A DNA stretch of 64,000 nt from Mixophyes australis (taxonomy: Eukaryota; Chordata; Amphibia; Anura; Limnodynastidae): assembly GCA_036250195.1 (NCBI GenBank), contig JAVHZZ010000011.1, forward strand, positions 52,273,311 through 52,337,310, read 5' to 3'. How positions within the stretch are numbered: position 1 is the stretch's first letter; every line of letters starts with the position of its first letter. The notes beneath the pieces are model-generated. The model was not told the origin of the DNA, did no database searches, and saw only the letters and a program-made list of their open reading frames with translations. Made by a program: the position numbers and the translations under genes. Below are positions 43,685 to 53,262 of this stretch, piece after piece.

Positions 43685-44280
43685 CAGCGCCGGCACCTAG
43701 CTATGGCACCGGCGTGTGACACGTATTTGTACTGCTCCAGTACTTTTACCATCATCTCCATCTCTCTTGGGCTCATTGACTTTGCCCTTTTAACTGCAGT
43801 ACATTCTTCTTGAACATCTCCATCGCCCACCTTAACTTTTCCAACATTTGATGGCCCTTCCAGCACTATTTCTGACTGCGTCTCCGTCTCCATTGCCTCA
43901 ACCCCCACTAACACCTTCTCTTCACTGGCCATCTTCTCACGTTCCTCGGCACCAAACAGGCTCCTCTATAATTTTATACACTCAGACATGGGCGTTCGTT
44001 TATGCTGTGTACCAATCAGTGATGATGCCCGCAGAGAATGGAGCATTGTGGGTGATGCCTATTCGTGTATAATAACCTTGTGTATGGATTTTTTTTCTAT
44101 AACTTTAACCCGTTCATGACCTTTACATACAAAGGGATTTTACGATTCTTCTGAGGTGTACATTCGTTCACATATACGGTAAGTTCTTTCTGATTGGTGC
44201 ATACATGTGTACTTGCATTGGTTTATTGTACAGCACAGATGGGACATGTGTTTATTTTTATTATACCCATACAGAACACA

Positions 44281-44661
44281 ATGGCTTACGAAAGAAATGC
44301 TGACCTAATGAAGGATTTTATTGAGACCTACAGGGCTCACCCATGTTTGTGGAAAGCCAAATCCAATGAGTATTCTAACAGAATGATGCGAAACATGGCA
44401 ATGCAAGATCTTGTAAAAGTATGTCTGCCATATCACCCTGGAGCAACTGTTGAATGGGCAAAAAGCAAGATCCAGAACCTTAGGACTGTGTATAAAAAAG
44501 AATTAAATAAAGTTGAAGCAGCCAAAAAATCAGGAGCTGCAGCTGAAGACGTGTATGTGCCAAAGCTATGGTACTTTGATCTGTTACACTTTGTGAGGGA
44601 CCAAGAAACACCACTTACGCCCCCTAGCAGCATGCCAACAGACAGCAGTTCATCCACATAG
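44281..44661 (+). pseudogene. MADF-domain Harbinger gene, exon 1
   Basis: The frame starts MAYERNADLMKDFIETYRAH and carries a MADF-type (SANT-like) domain over about residues 5-100: WKAKSNEYSNR, ATVEWAKSKIQNLRTVYKKE, KLWYFDLLHFV. A Ser/Pro-rich end follows. The last codon before the GTAGAG donor is TAG, where a CAG would continue in phase into exon 2 (PALLSDG). A single C-to-T change can explain the stop. If it is real, only a 126-residue protein is made. MADF domains bind DNA, and MADF genes are known companions of PIF transposases. Confidence 0.78.
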
Positions 44662-44924
44662 GTAGAGCAAGCATATGATATACCTGTAAGCGGCACAATA
44701 AGTACAGTACATCATGATATTGCCATGTAACAGATTTAATTATGTTCAAAGAATCAACAACACAATAACAATACATAACATGTATAAAAACAGTTGTCAT
44801 AAGCAATCATTCTGCCATGGCACGACACCATCACCGATGAAATACATAAGGTACGCTTCCCGATTTAATTTTGCCAATGTACTACTATTTTTAGAGTGTC
44901 CACACTCTAATGGTGTCAAGCCCA

Positions 44925-45552
44925 CTACCTCCATGTCCTCGGCATTACTTTCCACATTGACCTGAGTGGTACGTCCACTGTTCTTCTACGCCATAGAAAG
45001 TTTTGCAGAACAAAACAGGCCATCACTACTTTGTCGACTTTGTCCAAACGCAGGTTTATTACAGAATGAAAAACTCGTAACCTGTTACTTAGAATCCCAA
45101 AGGCATTTTCAACTACACGCCTAGCACGTGACAGTCTGTAATTAAATATACGCCTTTCAATGCTCAGATTTCTTTGTGGGTATGGTTTTAAAACATTGTT
45201 GTGCAATGCAAAGGTGTCATCTGCCACAAACACAAAGTTTAGTCCATATTTTGTGCTACTCCACGATGGAAGGTTAAGGGCATTGTTTTGTAGTTTGTTA
45301 TGGAAGGTAGCACCTCCATCTGAGACTCTTTCATTTTTTCCAATGTCCACAAATAGAAATTCATAGTTTGCATCCACTATGGCCATTAAAATAATGCTAA
45401 AAATCCATATTATTATAGTAGAAAGATCCACTGTTTGATGGTGGCATAATTCGGACATGTTTGCCATCAATGGCACCACCGAAATTTGGGAAATTCCATA
45501 GTCTCTCAAAGTCTTCTGCTATCACTTTCCAGTCTTCCTCTGTCGATGGAAA
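44925..45552 (-). pseudogene. HARBI1-like transposase, exon 2
   Basis: Exon 2 starts after TTATGTTTCAG with [19 protein letters not shown] and [17 protein letters not shown] (first Asp at about 45466). A single extra T in the TTTTT run near 45408 shifts the frame at NNMDF. The other frame then continues with LMAIVDANYEFLFVDIG (second Asp at about 45372), SDGGATFHN and RRVVENAFGILSNRLRVF (Glu at about 45108). The DDE_Tnp_4 triad is therefore complete, and one indel is the only lesion I see in the core. The exon lies inside the MADF intron. Confidence 0.85.
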
Positions 45553-45632
45553 CTGAAACATAAAGATGTGTCAATAGTTTACATTTGAACATGTATGCAA
45601 TTGCATTCCCTCATTCGTTTGCTCTTTTTCAG

Positions 45633-46157
45633 CCTGCACTTCTGTCTGATGGCCTCTTGCTGAATGTTGAAGGCCAGGAAGCTACAACAATTATTAGCAC
45701 TGCACCTGAAAGCCAGGTAACTGCTGACAGCCAGGACGTGACCCAAGCTGGTACACTAGCAAAAAACAATCAGAAGCGAAAGAGACGCAGAATAAAGGAA
45801 ATACAAGAAACTGATGCACTAACAGAAAAGATGCTTGATTGCGCTAACACTTTGATAACAAAAACAAAGGAACAAGACACATTTCATTTCCTGGGAGCAA
45901 CAATAGCTAGCAAGATGAGAAGTAGTAGCAAGCGCATACAAGATGAAATGGAGCGGCTGATGTGCGACCTCATGTGTAGCGCTACTGCTGAAGATTTGTG
46001 GCCGGACACAGTTATTTCCCCATCTAACCGCAGACACAAACAATCATACACATTTCACACAGTACAGTTGCAGCATGTTACAATGGGCGGACAAAGCGTA
46101 ATGTCTCAACCGTGTATGACATCCACACCAATAGCATCAGGAAGGACATTATGCTGA
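45633..46157 (+). pseudogene. MADF-domain Harbinger gene, exon 2 (BESS-like)
   Basis: Exon 2 begins after the polypyrimidine tract and acceptor GCTCTTTTTCAG and is open in the phase predicted by exon 1. It codes for an acidic/polar linker, a basic block (NNQKRKRRRIKE), a BESS-like helix pair (DTFHFLGATIASKMRSSSK, IQDEMERLMCDLM) and a polar tail ending at a TGA at 46157. The BESS-like part would mediate protein contacts and the basic block may be a nuclear signal. The exon lies wholly inside the transposase intron on the opposite strand. Confidence 0.72.
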
Positions 46158-46341
46158 GGACACATCTGGAATGGACACAAGCGAAATTTTGCACTACCAA
46201 CAATTATAAACTGTTGCTCTGGTCCAAATAATTAATGCATTGCACGTTACAAGTTAAATGTATTTTTACAATTTTATATATGGTAATATGTATGTTAATA
46301 AACCGCAATTTTTACAATAAATACTATTGCTTTTCACCAAC

Positions 46342-46797
46342 CTTCATATACGGCTCACTGAGAACTTCGATGATAGCATCACAGGTGTCAGGTATTATCA
46401 TGCCAAGAGCTTGAGGTGAAATAGCTGTGCTGTATTTAAGATCTGCAAGTGTTCTCCCTGTTGCCAAAAACCTTAGTGTTGCCACCAGTCTTTGCTCTGG
46501 CGGTATGGGTCTCCTTAATTGGGTGTTCTCCCTCTGGATGAGAGGGGTTACTAGTTGGAGCAGTTCCTGAAAAGTGGAATCATTCATACGAAGGAATTTA
46601 TTAAAGTCATCTGGGTTGTTGTCCCGTATCTCCTGTAGCAGGGGCATATGAGAGAATGTGTCTCTCCTCTTGAACCAATCTTTGCTCCAACAAGATCTAC
46701 TCTTTCTCCTTCTTTCTCTTTGGTTCCGTACTTGCAGTCTTCTTGCCACAGCAAGCAGGAAAAGTGCAGTTGCTTGTTCTTGTACTACTGTAGCCAT
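46342..46797 (-). CDS. HARBI1-like transposase, exon 1
   Basis: A 152-codon exon starts at the ATG at 46797 (MATVVQEQATALFLLAVARR). A basic block follows (RNQRERRRKSRSCW), then the N-terminal helix-turn-helix region of HARBI1-type proteins: NPDDFNKFLRMNDSTFQELL, LRRPIPPEQRLVATLRFLAT, ISPQALGMIIPDTCDAIIEV, SEPYMK. It ends on a full codon at AAG before a GTTGGT donor, and exon 2 (FPSTEED) follows in phase. The exon itself is intact, but the gene is broken in exon 2. The product would cut the element at TTA/TAA targets. HARBI1 proteins partner with a Myb-like protein, such as the one encoded at 41172-43932. Confidence 0.85.
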
Positions 46798-47142
46798 TGT
46801 AGGTTTCCAAATAGGAATGAATGAAGAGACAGTGTAGCCTTCTGTTTTTATGCTGTTATGGGAGTTAACTATAGCGAAAGCTCTGCCCCTTTATGCTAAT
46901 ATCTTTGGTATCCCATTACATGCCCTGCAAATGTTGCTTCAGTGTGTACGAAATTGCAATTATTGCTCACGACAACATGGCTGTAAAAAGTCGCTAAAGG
47001 GACGTCCGCTCTTCCCTTTATCATCCTAAACAAGGCTAGTGTGTATGCAGCCCATGGACCGAGCGATCGGACCATCGATCGCATGTAAAATCGGTCGGCA
47101 TAAAAAGTTGGTCGAAATTTCTGTAGTGTGTACCTAGCTTTA

Positions 47143-48329
47143 GGTAGTCACCCATTCACTCCTCACACTGTTGCTCATGCAGAGAGCCATATAATGGAAT
47201 CGACTTGAATCTCTGTCAGTGATTAGTGAGGGATAAAGGGCCACTATCCTATATCAAATGAATAGTGTTTGGTGGGTTATCTCAAACCCTAATAACAGGA
47301 TTAAGACTGCTATAAATGTGAGTTTAAAGGTGTTTAAGCATCAGAGTCATTATTGAGTAATAAACAATTTTCTTCTAGATATCGCTAATGGGAGAAAAAA
47401 CTATGCAAATGAAAAATGAGAAAATCAATTAAAATAATTTTTCTGTCCCAGACTTATAAGGAATATAAATAAATAAATAGATCGGGAAGTGCACACAACA
47501 ATTTTAAATCACTTTATGCACAATGTCACATACATATTTTGCTGTTTTATTGAATACTTTGTTTTTTAATAAAATTGTTAATAAAAGTTAAATTTTAATG
47601 TATTTATAGGGGTTCATGTTAAACACACAATAGTGTGGATGCTTGAAGACTGTATGTGCACGAAACTTAAAACAAGATCTTTTTCTTTTCTTTAAGAATT
47701 TAGCCTGCAAGAGAAATGGTGGAAACCATTACAAACCATCTTGACATACAAGTTGATTTTCCCCCAACCAATTAAAGCTTGGAGTAGAGTCTAAAGATTC
47801 GGATATATGAGAATCTCTCATTGAACCAGCTGACATTTGAAATGTTGCCATTCCTTTCTACATTGCTTTTAAATGCTTGGTATTGGTAAAGACAGAGGGA
47901 CAAGATTATCATTCAAATAGTTTAATATACTAGCCCCTACATGCAAATAAGACAAATGAAGAATGCTGAGCATTAAGTTAGAGTTTGCCCTTATTGCTAT
48001 GGTCCCCATCATACCTGTGGAGCATGGTCAGAGAATACAATATTAAGTTCCTATATTTACAGCCTCCTCATCAAAATCTTGGAAAATGAATAGAAACAGC
48101 TTACCTGTAAAGAGGTAGTAACAATCAAATGTCATTAGATGGACAAAAGCATAAGTAGAAATTAGACAACTAGATACCCAATTGCAAAGTGCTACATAAC
48201 TTGCTGTTACTATATAAATGAATGTTGATGATGATAGACGAAGGTGGCCTACACCCATAGTAAAAATTTCAAAGACTAGTACTATGCCCTTCTTGATGGA
48301 GCTGCTGCTGCTGAAGATGGAGAACAAGT
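47143..48329. other. Gene-free stretch with a repeat relic at its right part
   Basis: 47143-47300 probably continues the PLE 2 flank that Harbinger split. 48040-48310 contains, on the minus strand, the unclassified repeat also seen at 6230 and 7990, with an L2-tail word (GTAGCACTTTGCAATTGGG). No genes. Confidence 0.45.
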
Positions 48330-48337
48330 GTCCCAAC

Positions 48338-48703
48338 CAGGGTCGGATTAAGGGAAGAAGGCCCCTGGGCTAAGGGGGCCTCCATTCCCCCGTGAGGGCC
48401 CCCCCCCCCTGTAATTCGAGCCACCCCTGTGATCCGAGCCACCCCCAAGGCATTTACCACCTTCCACGCGCACTATACGTTCTTTACTGAGGAGATCTCG
48501 TGAGAGTGAGACTCACGAGATCTCCTCAGTAAGGAGACTACAGCGCGACAGGGAAGGAGCACAGTGAAAGTGCTTAGCAGCACTGATCGGGCCGGGGGCA
48601 CCCCCGACCAGTCAATAATGCTGCTGAGCACTTTCAAGGGCCCCCTGGATGCCCGAGGCCCCTGGGCTGTAGCCCAGTTAGCCCTAGGGTTAATCCGGCC
48701 CTG
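48338..48703. mobile_element. hAT-like MITE with perfect 8-bp target duplication
   Basis: The ends CAGGGTCGGATTAA and TTAATCCGGCCCTG are inverted repeats. GTCCCAAC flanks both sides exactly (48330-48337, 48704-48711). The interior is GC-rich and contains a strong palindrome (GAGATCTCGTGAGAGTGAGACTC against CACGAGATCTCCTC). No coding. Confidence 0.9.
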
Positions 48704-48711
48704 GTCCCAAC

Positions 48712-49538
48712 TCTGTTTCCAGCAGCAAGCCTGATACTAAAGAAAAACACTGGCTTACACACAGCTACTCCAAACTGATCCATAGCAACAAGAGTGGTAG
48801 TGGAGCCCAAAAATGACAGAATTCTCTAAAACCAGAAGAGGCTCAGTTAAGATAATTGGTGACGGACAATTTAATTTGCAGCAGCAGATTGTTTTAAGAT
48901 TTCTGCAATGACTAGTTCATGTTTAATGTTCATATTTAATGAATCCACCCAATTACCAGGGGCAGGCTGATCTGGGGGGCAGGTGAGCATCTGCCCCCTG
49001 TGCTGTCCCATAGTGCACTACCTTGCGCTGGGTCAATGGGCCACCTACATTTTTTCCCATTAAAATAGGCTTCTGAGTCAAGTTTTGCCTCCCGGGCTAA
49101 AATTTGCCAGCCCTCCCCTGGCCATTACCATTTCACACTAGCTGCAAAGAATTGTTGCCAATGACTGGTTTATTATTTGTAGCTGATAATGTTGCTGTCT
49201 TACAATTCTGTACACATTTCCCCCACCAATAGGTCCAAATATTATGTAATTATTATTTAATTTCACTGTATTAAGTGTTCCCCATATCTCTTAGATTGCT
49301 GGCTCAGTTGATCATCTTTACTTTCTGTTTCAGGGCATTGTAGCTAATTTGTTTGTGTCATGAACTGCTCCATGTACATGTCCATGTACTACTAAATAAA
49401 ATATAATAATAATAATAATGAATTATCTAACTATATATTTTATGATGCATTGTTAAATGTGTGGAGTAATTTAATGAAAAAAACATAATCTAGCTGACAT
49501 ATTATTTAAACATTTAAGCATCATATTCTTGACATGGT
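48712..49538. other. Gene-free stretch
   Basis: Mostly AT-rich and short-frame sequence. A GC-rich patch near 48960-49120 (GGGGGGCAGGTGAGCATCTG) may be another MITE relic, but I cannot find its ends. Confidence 0.4.
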
Positions 49539-49849
49539 GGGCCTGAGTCATTAAGGAGAGCAAAGCATAAAAAAGGAGTAACATTTTCACTTGGGCAAAA
49601 CCATGTTGCATTGGAGGGGGAGGTAAATTTAAAATGTTGGGACAGATTTATACTTGGGGTAGGACATGTCCTAGATTAACTTTAAATTTCAGTGTAATAA
49701 TAAAGCTAGCAAGTATTTGTGTGCTAGACGAAAAAACAGCCACTATTTAACGTATGTGCAAAATAATAAACTAATTTGCACCCCTTAAGTTGTAACATGA
49801 TTTGTCCCAGAGAACATTTACTCCTTTTTTACCTTAATGACTCAGGCCC
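49539..49849. mobile_element. MITE with GGGCCTGAGTCATTAAGG ends (copy 1)
   Basis: The inverted ends GGGCCTGAGTCATTAAGG and CCTTAATGACTCAGGCCC bound a 311-bp non-coding unit. GGT flanks both sides, a possible 3-bp duplication. A second copy with a nested insertion is at 52236-53262. Confidence 0.8.
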
Positions 49850-51109
49850 GGTAAGTTTAAAACTGGACATTAAAGTGAATGTATCCTGAAAAAGATTAAT
49901 CAGCTCTTAACTACTATGTTGTCAACTGTGTGACCACTACATTTATGCACATTGTGGATATGCCTAAAGGCTCTGTGGTTAGTAATTTTCCCTTTAAATG
50001 GAGTAAAACAATTTGGGCAGTGCCGGGATTAAAAGCAAATTGTGTGAGATAACTATCATAGTGTTCTCTCTAATGTATGGGAACACACAGCATGAAATAA
50101 AACATTACCAGGTTGCATAAGAAAGTTAATATTTCATTTCTGTCCTGATGGTTTCCTGCTACACATAGAGGTGATTCTCACATATTTCAATGGGAAACCT
50201 AATGGAGCAGAAACACATTTCCTCAGCAACAAATCCCAGAGGGAGGAAAGACAGGCACAGAGCTCAGGTCTACAAACTGATAGATTTCATGTATTGTTGC
50301 TTATTCTTTGTTATTTAGAAGAGGAACTGGTGCTTTTGTCTAGGAAAACAATATAGCAGGCATAAGGCAATCAGAACACAGTTGATTGGAAATAGTAAAC
50401 TTGAAATATTAAAATAGTATTTGTACAACAATAGGCAATTGTTGTTGTTTAATATTGGGATAAGTGTTGATTGGCATACACGTAATTGTATAGAATGCAA
50501 CTTTAATAACTTTTCATTTGTATTCAGTTTCTCTTTGATATTAGACACTGTGTTTAAAAGTAATGTTTTTTAAGAGCTTAGACACAACCGTGTACTTTGC
50601 CCTTATTTTTACGAAAGCAATCAAGGAATATTCTCAAAGCCTTCTTGCAGCATAGAATACTATACTATATGTATTTAATGAGTGCTCCTTATATTGTTCA
50701 GAACATTAATGCTTGTGAACACTGCAAGTGCCATTAAAATTAACATAGAGCAAAGGCTTGTGATAAATATGTGTGTAAAATTTACAAATATTCATTTTTG
50801 GACTATTAGCGTTAAAGCATGTTTACCAGGATTTAAACATGTGATGTCAACACTCAAGTGAAAAAGCCCAAATACACTCATCTCTAGGTTACAGGTTAAT
50901 ACTAAAATAGCTAGTGCAAGAAAATGCAATTTGTGAATGAGTGTAATTCAAACACAAGCACTATCCATCACATTTGAACATACTTTAAACAACAAGCACC
51001 TTTTTAAAATCAGAGGTATATCAAGTATAGTAAACCAAAATTAATTGGTGATACAGACTTTGTTTATTAATTGAAAATGAAGTATTTTTGATGCAAATAT
51101 GCATACCGA
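49850..51109. other. Gene-free AT-rich stretch
   Basis: No feature supported. Short frames only. Confidence 0.45.
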
Positions 51110-51865
51110 GGGCCTGATTTATCAAGGAATGCAAAGTGAACACAATTTGCATTTTTTAAAAACAGAGGCAAATTACATCATTTCCCCCATATTCAAGCAC
51201 AATATAGTTTGTTTCTATTTGAAAAAGGGTTTAAGTGCACTTTGGCTATATGGTACTTGCCGTATGCAGACAGACACAACACACTGCAGGATATGTACAA
51301 TGCATATGTGCAATGTAAAGAACCATCAGAGTGTATAGAAAAATATTAAATACATTAACACCTGTTAATTCTTTAATCATTAATAAACATACATTTAAAG
51401 AAAATATATTATAATTTTTTTTAATATGAATTACATTTATTAGGATGTTATTAATGCCTACTATACTTAAAATGCCTTTTTTTAGTTGTTTTTAATTGCA
51501 AACACATGTTCTAGCATGCATAAACATTCATCATTAGCAATCACCACTTACAACTGCCCTGTAGCTGCTGCAAGCGATACAACTAAAAATCCCATATCTC
51601 ATGATGCCCGGAGCATGAATTGGTTGAATGTGTATGATCTTGACCTTGATCACAACCTTACTTTACATTGCTTACGTACACATGCTCCTTTCTGCCCCTG
51701 TTCTGCACTTCAAATCATAAACTGTCGGAAATGTCATTTGCATTCGAACTTGAATTACATGCACTTGCGTTCATTGGCGTAAAGTCCGTTTCTGACTATA
51801 CGTAGGGCAATTCCAAGCAAAACATGGCTAGCAATGGGACTTGTATTCCTTGATGAATCAGACCT
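51110..51865. mobile_element. MITE-like unit with GGGCCTGATTTATCAAGG ends
   Basis: GGGCCTGATTTATCAAGGAA at the left and TTCCTTGATGAATCAGACC at the right are imperfect inverted repeats of the 49539 type. The 750 bp between them is AT-rich and non-coding. The target duplication is unclear. Confidence 0.6.
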
Positions 51866-52004
51866 CTAAAGATGAATTATATATCATAATAATGCATAGT
51901 TGCATACTCTACACAATTTCACAGAAAACAACATGGTTCGTTTCAAATTTCCAATGGCTTAAATGCTGATAGATCTCCTTCCTGGAGCACCGGTGTATTC
52001 ATTA

Positions 52005-52117
52005 CTGACTGACATATTGTAACAGATTCACAGCACAGGTGGTCCTAATTATTTCATTTGTTACCTGGAAAGCCTGCACTGTAAAGGGTCCCTGAGGTCT
52101 GGGTTTGGAAAACACTG
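52005..52117. repeat. Right part of a hAT-like MITE
   Basis: CAGCACAGGTGGTCCTAATT and CCTGAGGTCTGGGTTTGG, AAACACTG resemble the MITE family at 9819 and 10195. The left end is not visible. Confidence 0.5.
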
Positions 52118-52453
52118 TGATAGATAATATGTTTATTTCTATAATGTGAAAAATAAAATTAATTAGATCAACATTTTCCACATGCAGTGGCACAGGTACC
52201 TACAGGATGCAAGTAGATGCGCAGATAAAACACTCTGGGCCTGAGTCATTAAGGAGAGCAAAGCATAAATAAGGAGTGACTTTCCACCTAGACAAAACCA
52301 TTTTGCATTGGAGGAGGGGGTAAATTTAAAGTGTTATGCCAAATTTATAGTTGGGGTATGGCATGTCCTAGATCAACTTTAATTTTCAGTGTACAAATAA
52401 AAGCTATCAAGTATTGTGTGCTAGATGAAAAAATAGCCAGTATTTAACTTATA

Positions 52454-53158
52454 CCATATTTCCCCATGTATAAGACGACCTTTTTCCCTTAAAATTTTGG
52501 GTCTAAAACGTGGGTGCATCTCATACAGGGGTAGCGGGGATGCAGGGGGGGCATCATTACAGGGGCAGCGGGGGGGATCGAGGGGGAGCAGGGCAGCTTT
52601 ACAGTGGCAGCGGGGGGGATCCAGGAGGAGGGGGACAGGCAGAGAGTGTCAGCGAGGATCCAGCAGGCGTGGAGAGGCAGAGAGTGTCAGCGGGGATGCA
52701 GCAGACGGGGACAGGCAGAAAGTGTCAGCGGGGATGCAGCAGACGGGGACAGGCAGAGTGTCAGCGGGGATCCAGCAGGCAGGGACAGGCAGAGTGTCAG
52801 CGGGGATGCAGCAGACGGGGACAGGCAGAATGTCAGCAGGGATCCAGCAGGCGGGGACAGGCAGAGTGTCAGCGGGGATGCAGCAGACGGGGACAGGCAG
52901 AGTGTCAGCTGGGATCCAGCAGGTGGGGACATGCAGAGTGTCAGTGGGGATCCAGCAGGCGGGGGACAGAGGCACAGTGGCAGTGATTGCAGGAAGAGTG
53001 TGCTGCCCGGCTGCTCTAATCACAATCAGAGCAGCCTGCCATTACCCTCTCCCTGCCTTTTTTGACAGCTACCGTTATATTTTTTTTCTCCAAATTTCGG
53101 GGCCAAAAGTAAGGTGCGTCTTATACATGGGATTGCCTTATACATGGGAAAATACAGT
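52454..53158. mobile_element. Nested MITE with ATTTCCCCATGTATAAGACG ends
   Basis: TACCATATTTCCCCATGTAT at the left and ATACATGGGAAAATACAGTA at the right are inverted repeats. Inside each end GTATAAGACG/CGTCTTATAC words repeat. The interior is GC-rich and mostly a minisatellite. Its insertion point is exactly within MITE copy 2. The target is possibly TA. Confidence 0.75.
52610..52975. repeat. 36-38-bp GC-rich minisatellite
   Basis: GTGTCAGCGGGGAT starts repeat at about 52646, 52684, 52722, 52758, 52794, 52830, 52866, 52902 and 52938. The first two steps are 38 bp and the later steps are exactly 36. The variants GATGCAGCAGACG and GATCCAGCAGGCG partly alternate. Because 36 is a multiple of 3, long frames are open on both strands. 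They encode only repeats and are not called as genes. Confidence 0.92.
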
Positions 53159-53262
53159 AGTTAAAATAATAAACTAATTTGCACCCCTTGCATTGTAACA
53201 TGATTTGTCCCGGAGAACTTTTACTAATTTTTTTGACTTACTTTTCTTAATGACTTCGGCCC

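Larger units (their letters stand above)
41878..43721 (-). mobile_element. Gypsy element with a large internal deletion (gypsy 3)
   Basis: A 1344-bp 3' LTR (41878-43221; plus-strand start TGTCACGGCTC, end GGTGTGTGACA) is preceded, on the minus strand, by a polypurine tract (AAAAAGGGGGGTAC). About 460 bp of integrase end and chromodomain follow, and then only about 37 bp of the 5' LTR (43685-43721). CGTAG (41873-41877) and CGTAT (43722-43726) fit the target duplication at 4 of 5 positions. Gag and most of pol are deleted. It disrupts the SANT/Myb-like gene. Confidence 0.85.
41693..43932 (-). pseudogene. SANT/Myb-like Harbinger gene, exon 1, interrupted by gypsy 3
   Basis: The protein starts at 43932 (MASEEKVLVGVEAMETE) and runs through MSPREMEMMVKVLEQYKY, where gypsy 3 is inserted at 43721. 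It resumes at 41877 in decayed form. It ends with the helix RWSDLKNKEARRLERIRRNI before a splice donor (GTGAGT) at 41692. That helix is the usual end of a SANT/Myb-like DNA-binding domain. At least one frameshift and one stop occur in the resumed part. Harbinger elements normally need such a protein beside the transposase for DNA binding and nuclear entry; NAIF1 is the vertebrate relative. The assignment rests on the motif and position. Confidence 0.7.
40575..47139. mobile_element. PIF/Harbinger DNA transposon with three genes
   Basis: The ends AGCTAGGTACACACTACA and TGTAGTGTGTACCTAGCT are perfect 18-bp inverted repeats. TTA flanks both sides (40572-40574, 47140-47142), the Harbinger target. 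Inside are a transposase (minus), a MADF/BESS-like gene (plus) and a SANT/Myb-like gene (minus). The subterminal regions repeat GTGTGTAGTG and ATCGG words. A gypsy derivative (41878-43721) is nested inside, so the transposon was about 4.7 kb before that. Confidence 0.93.
52236..53262. mobile_element. MITE copy 2, split by a second MITE
   Basis: 52236-52453 matches the left two thirds of the 49539 unit (GGGCCTGAGTCATTAAGGAG to CAGTATTTAACTTA). 53159-53262 matches its right third (AATAATAAACTAATTTGCACC to TTAATGACTTCGGCCC). The 700 bp in between is a different element. Confidence 0.82.

Noticed and set aside
52497..53177. Five overlapping long frames on both strands, up to 226 codons
   Set aside because: They arise because the minisatellite unit is 36 bp (a multiple of 3) and lacks stops. 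The products are simple repeats without a domain.
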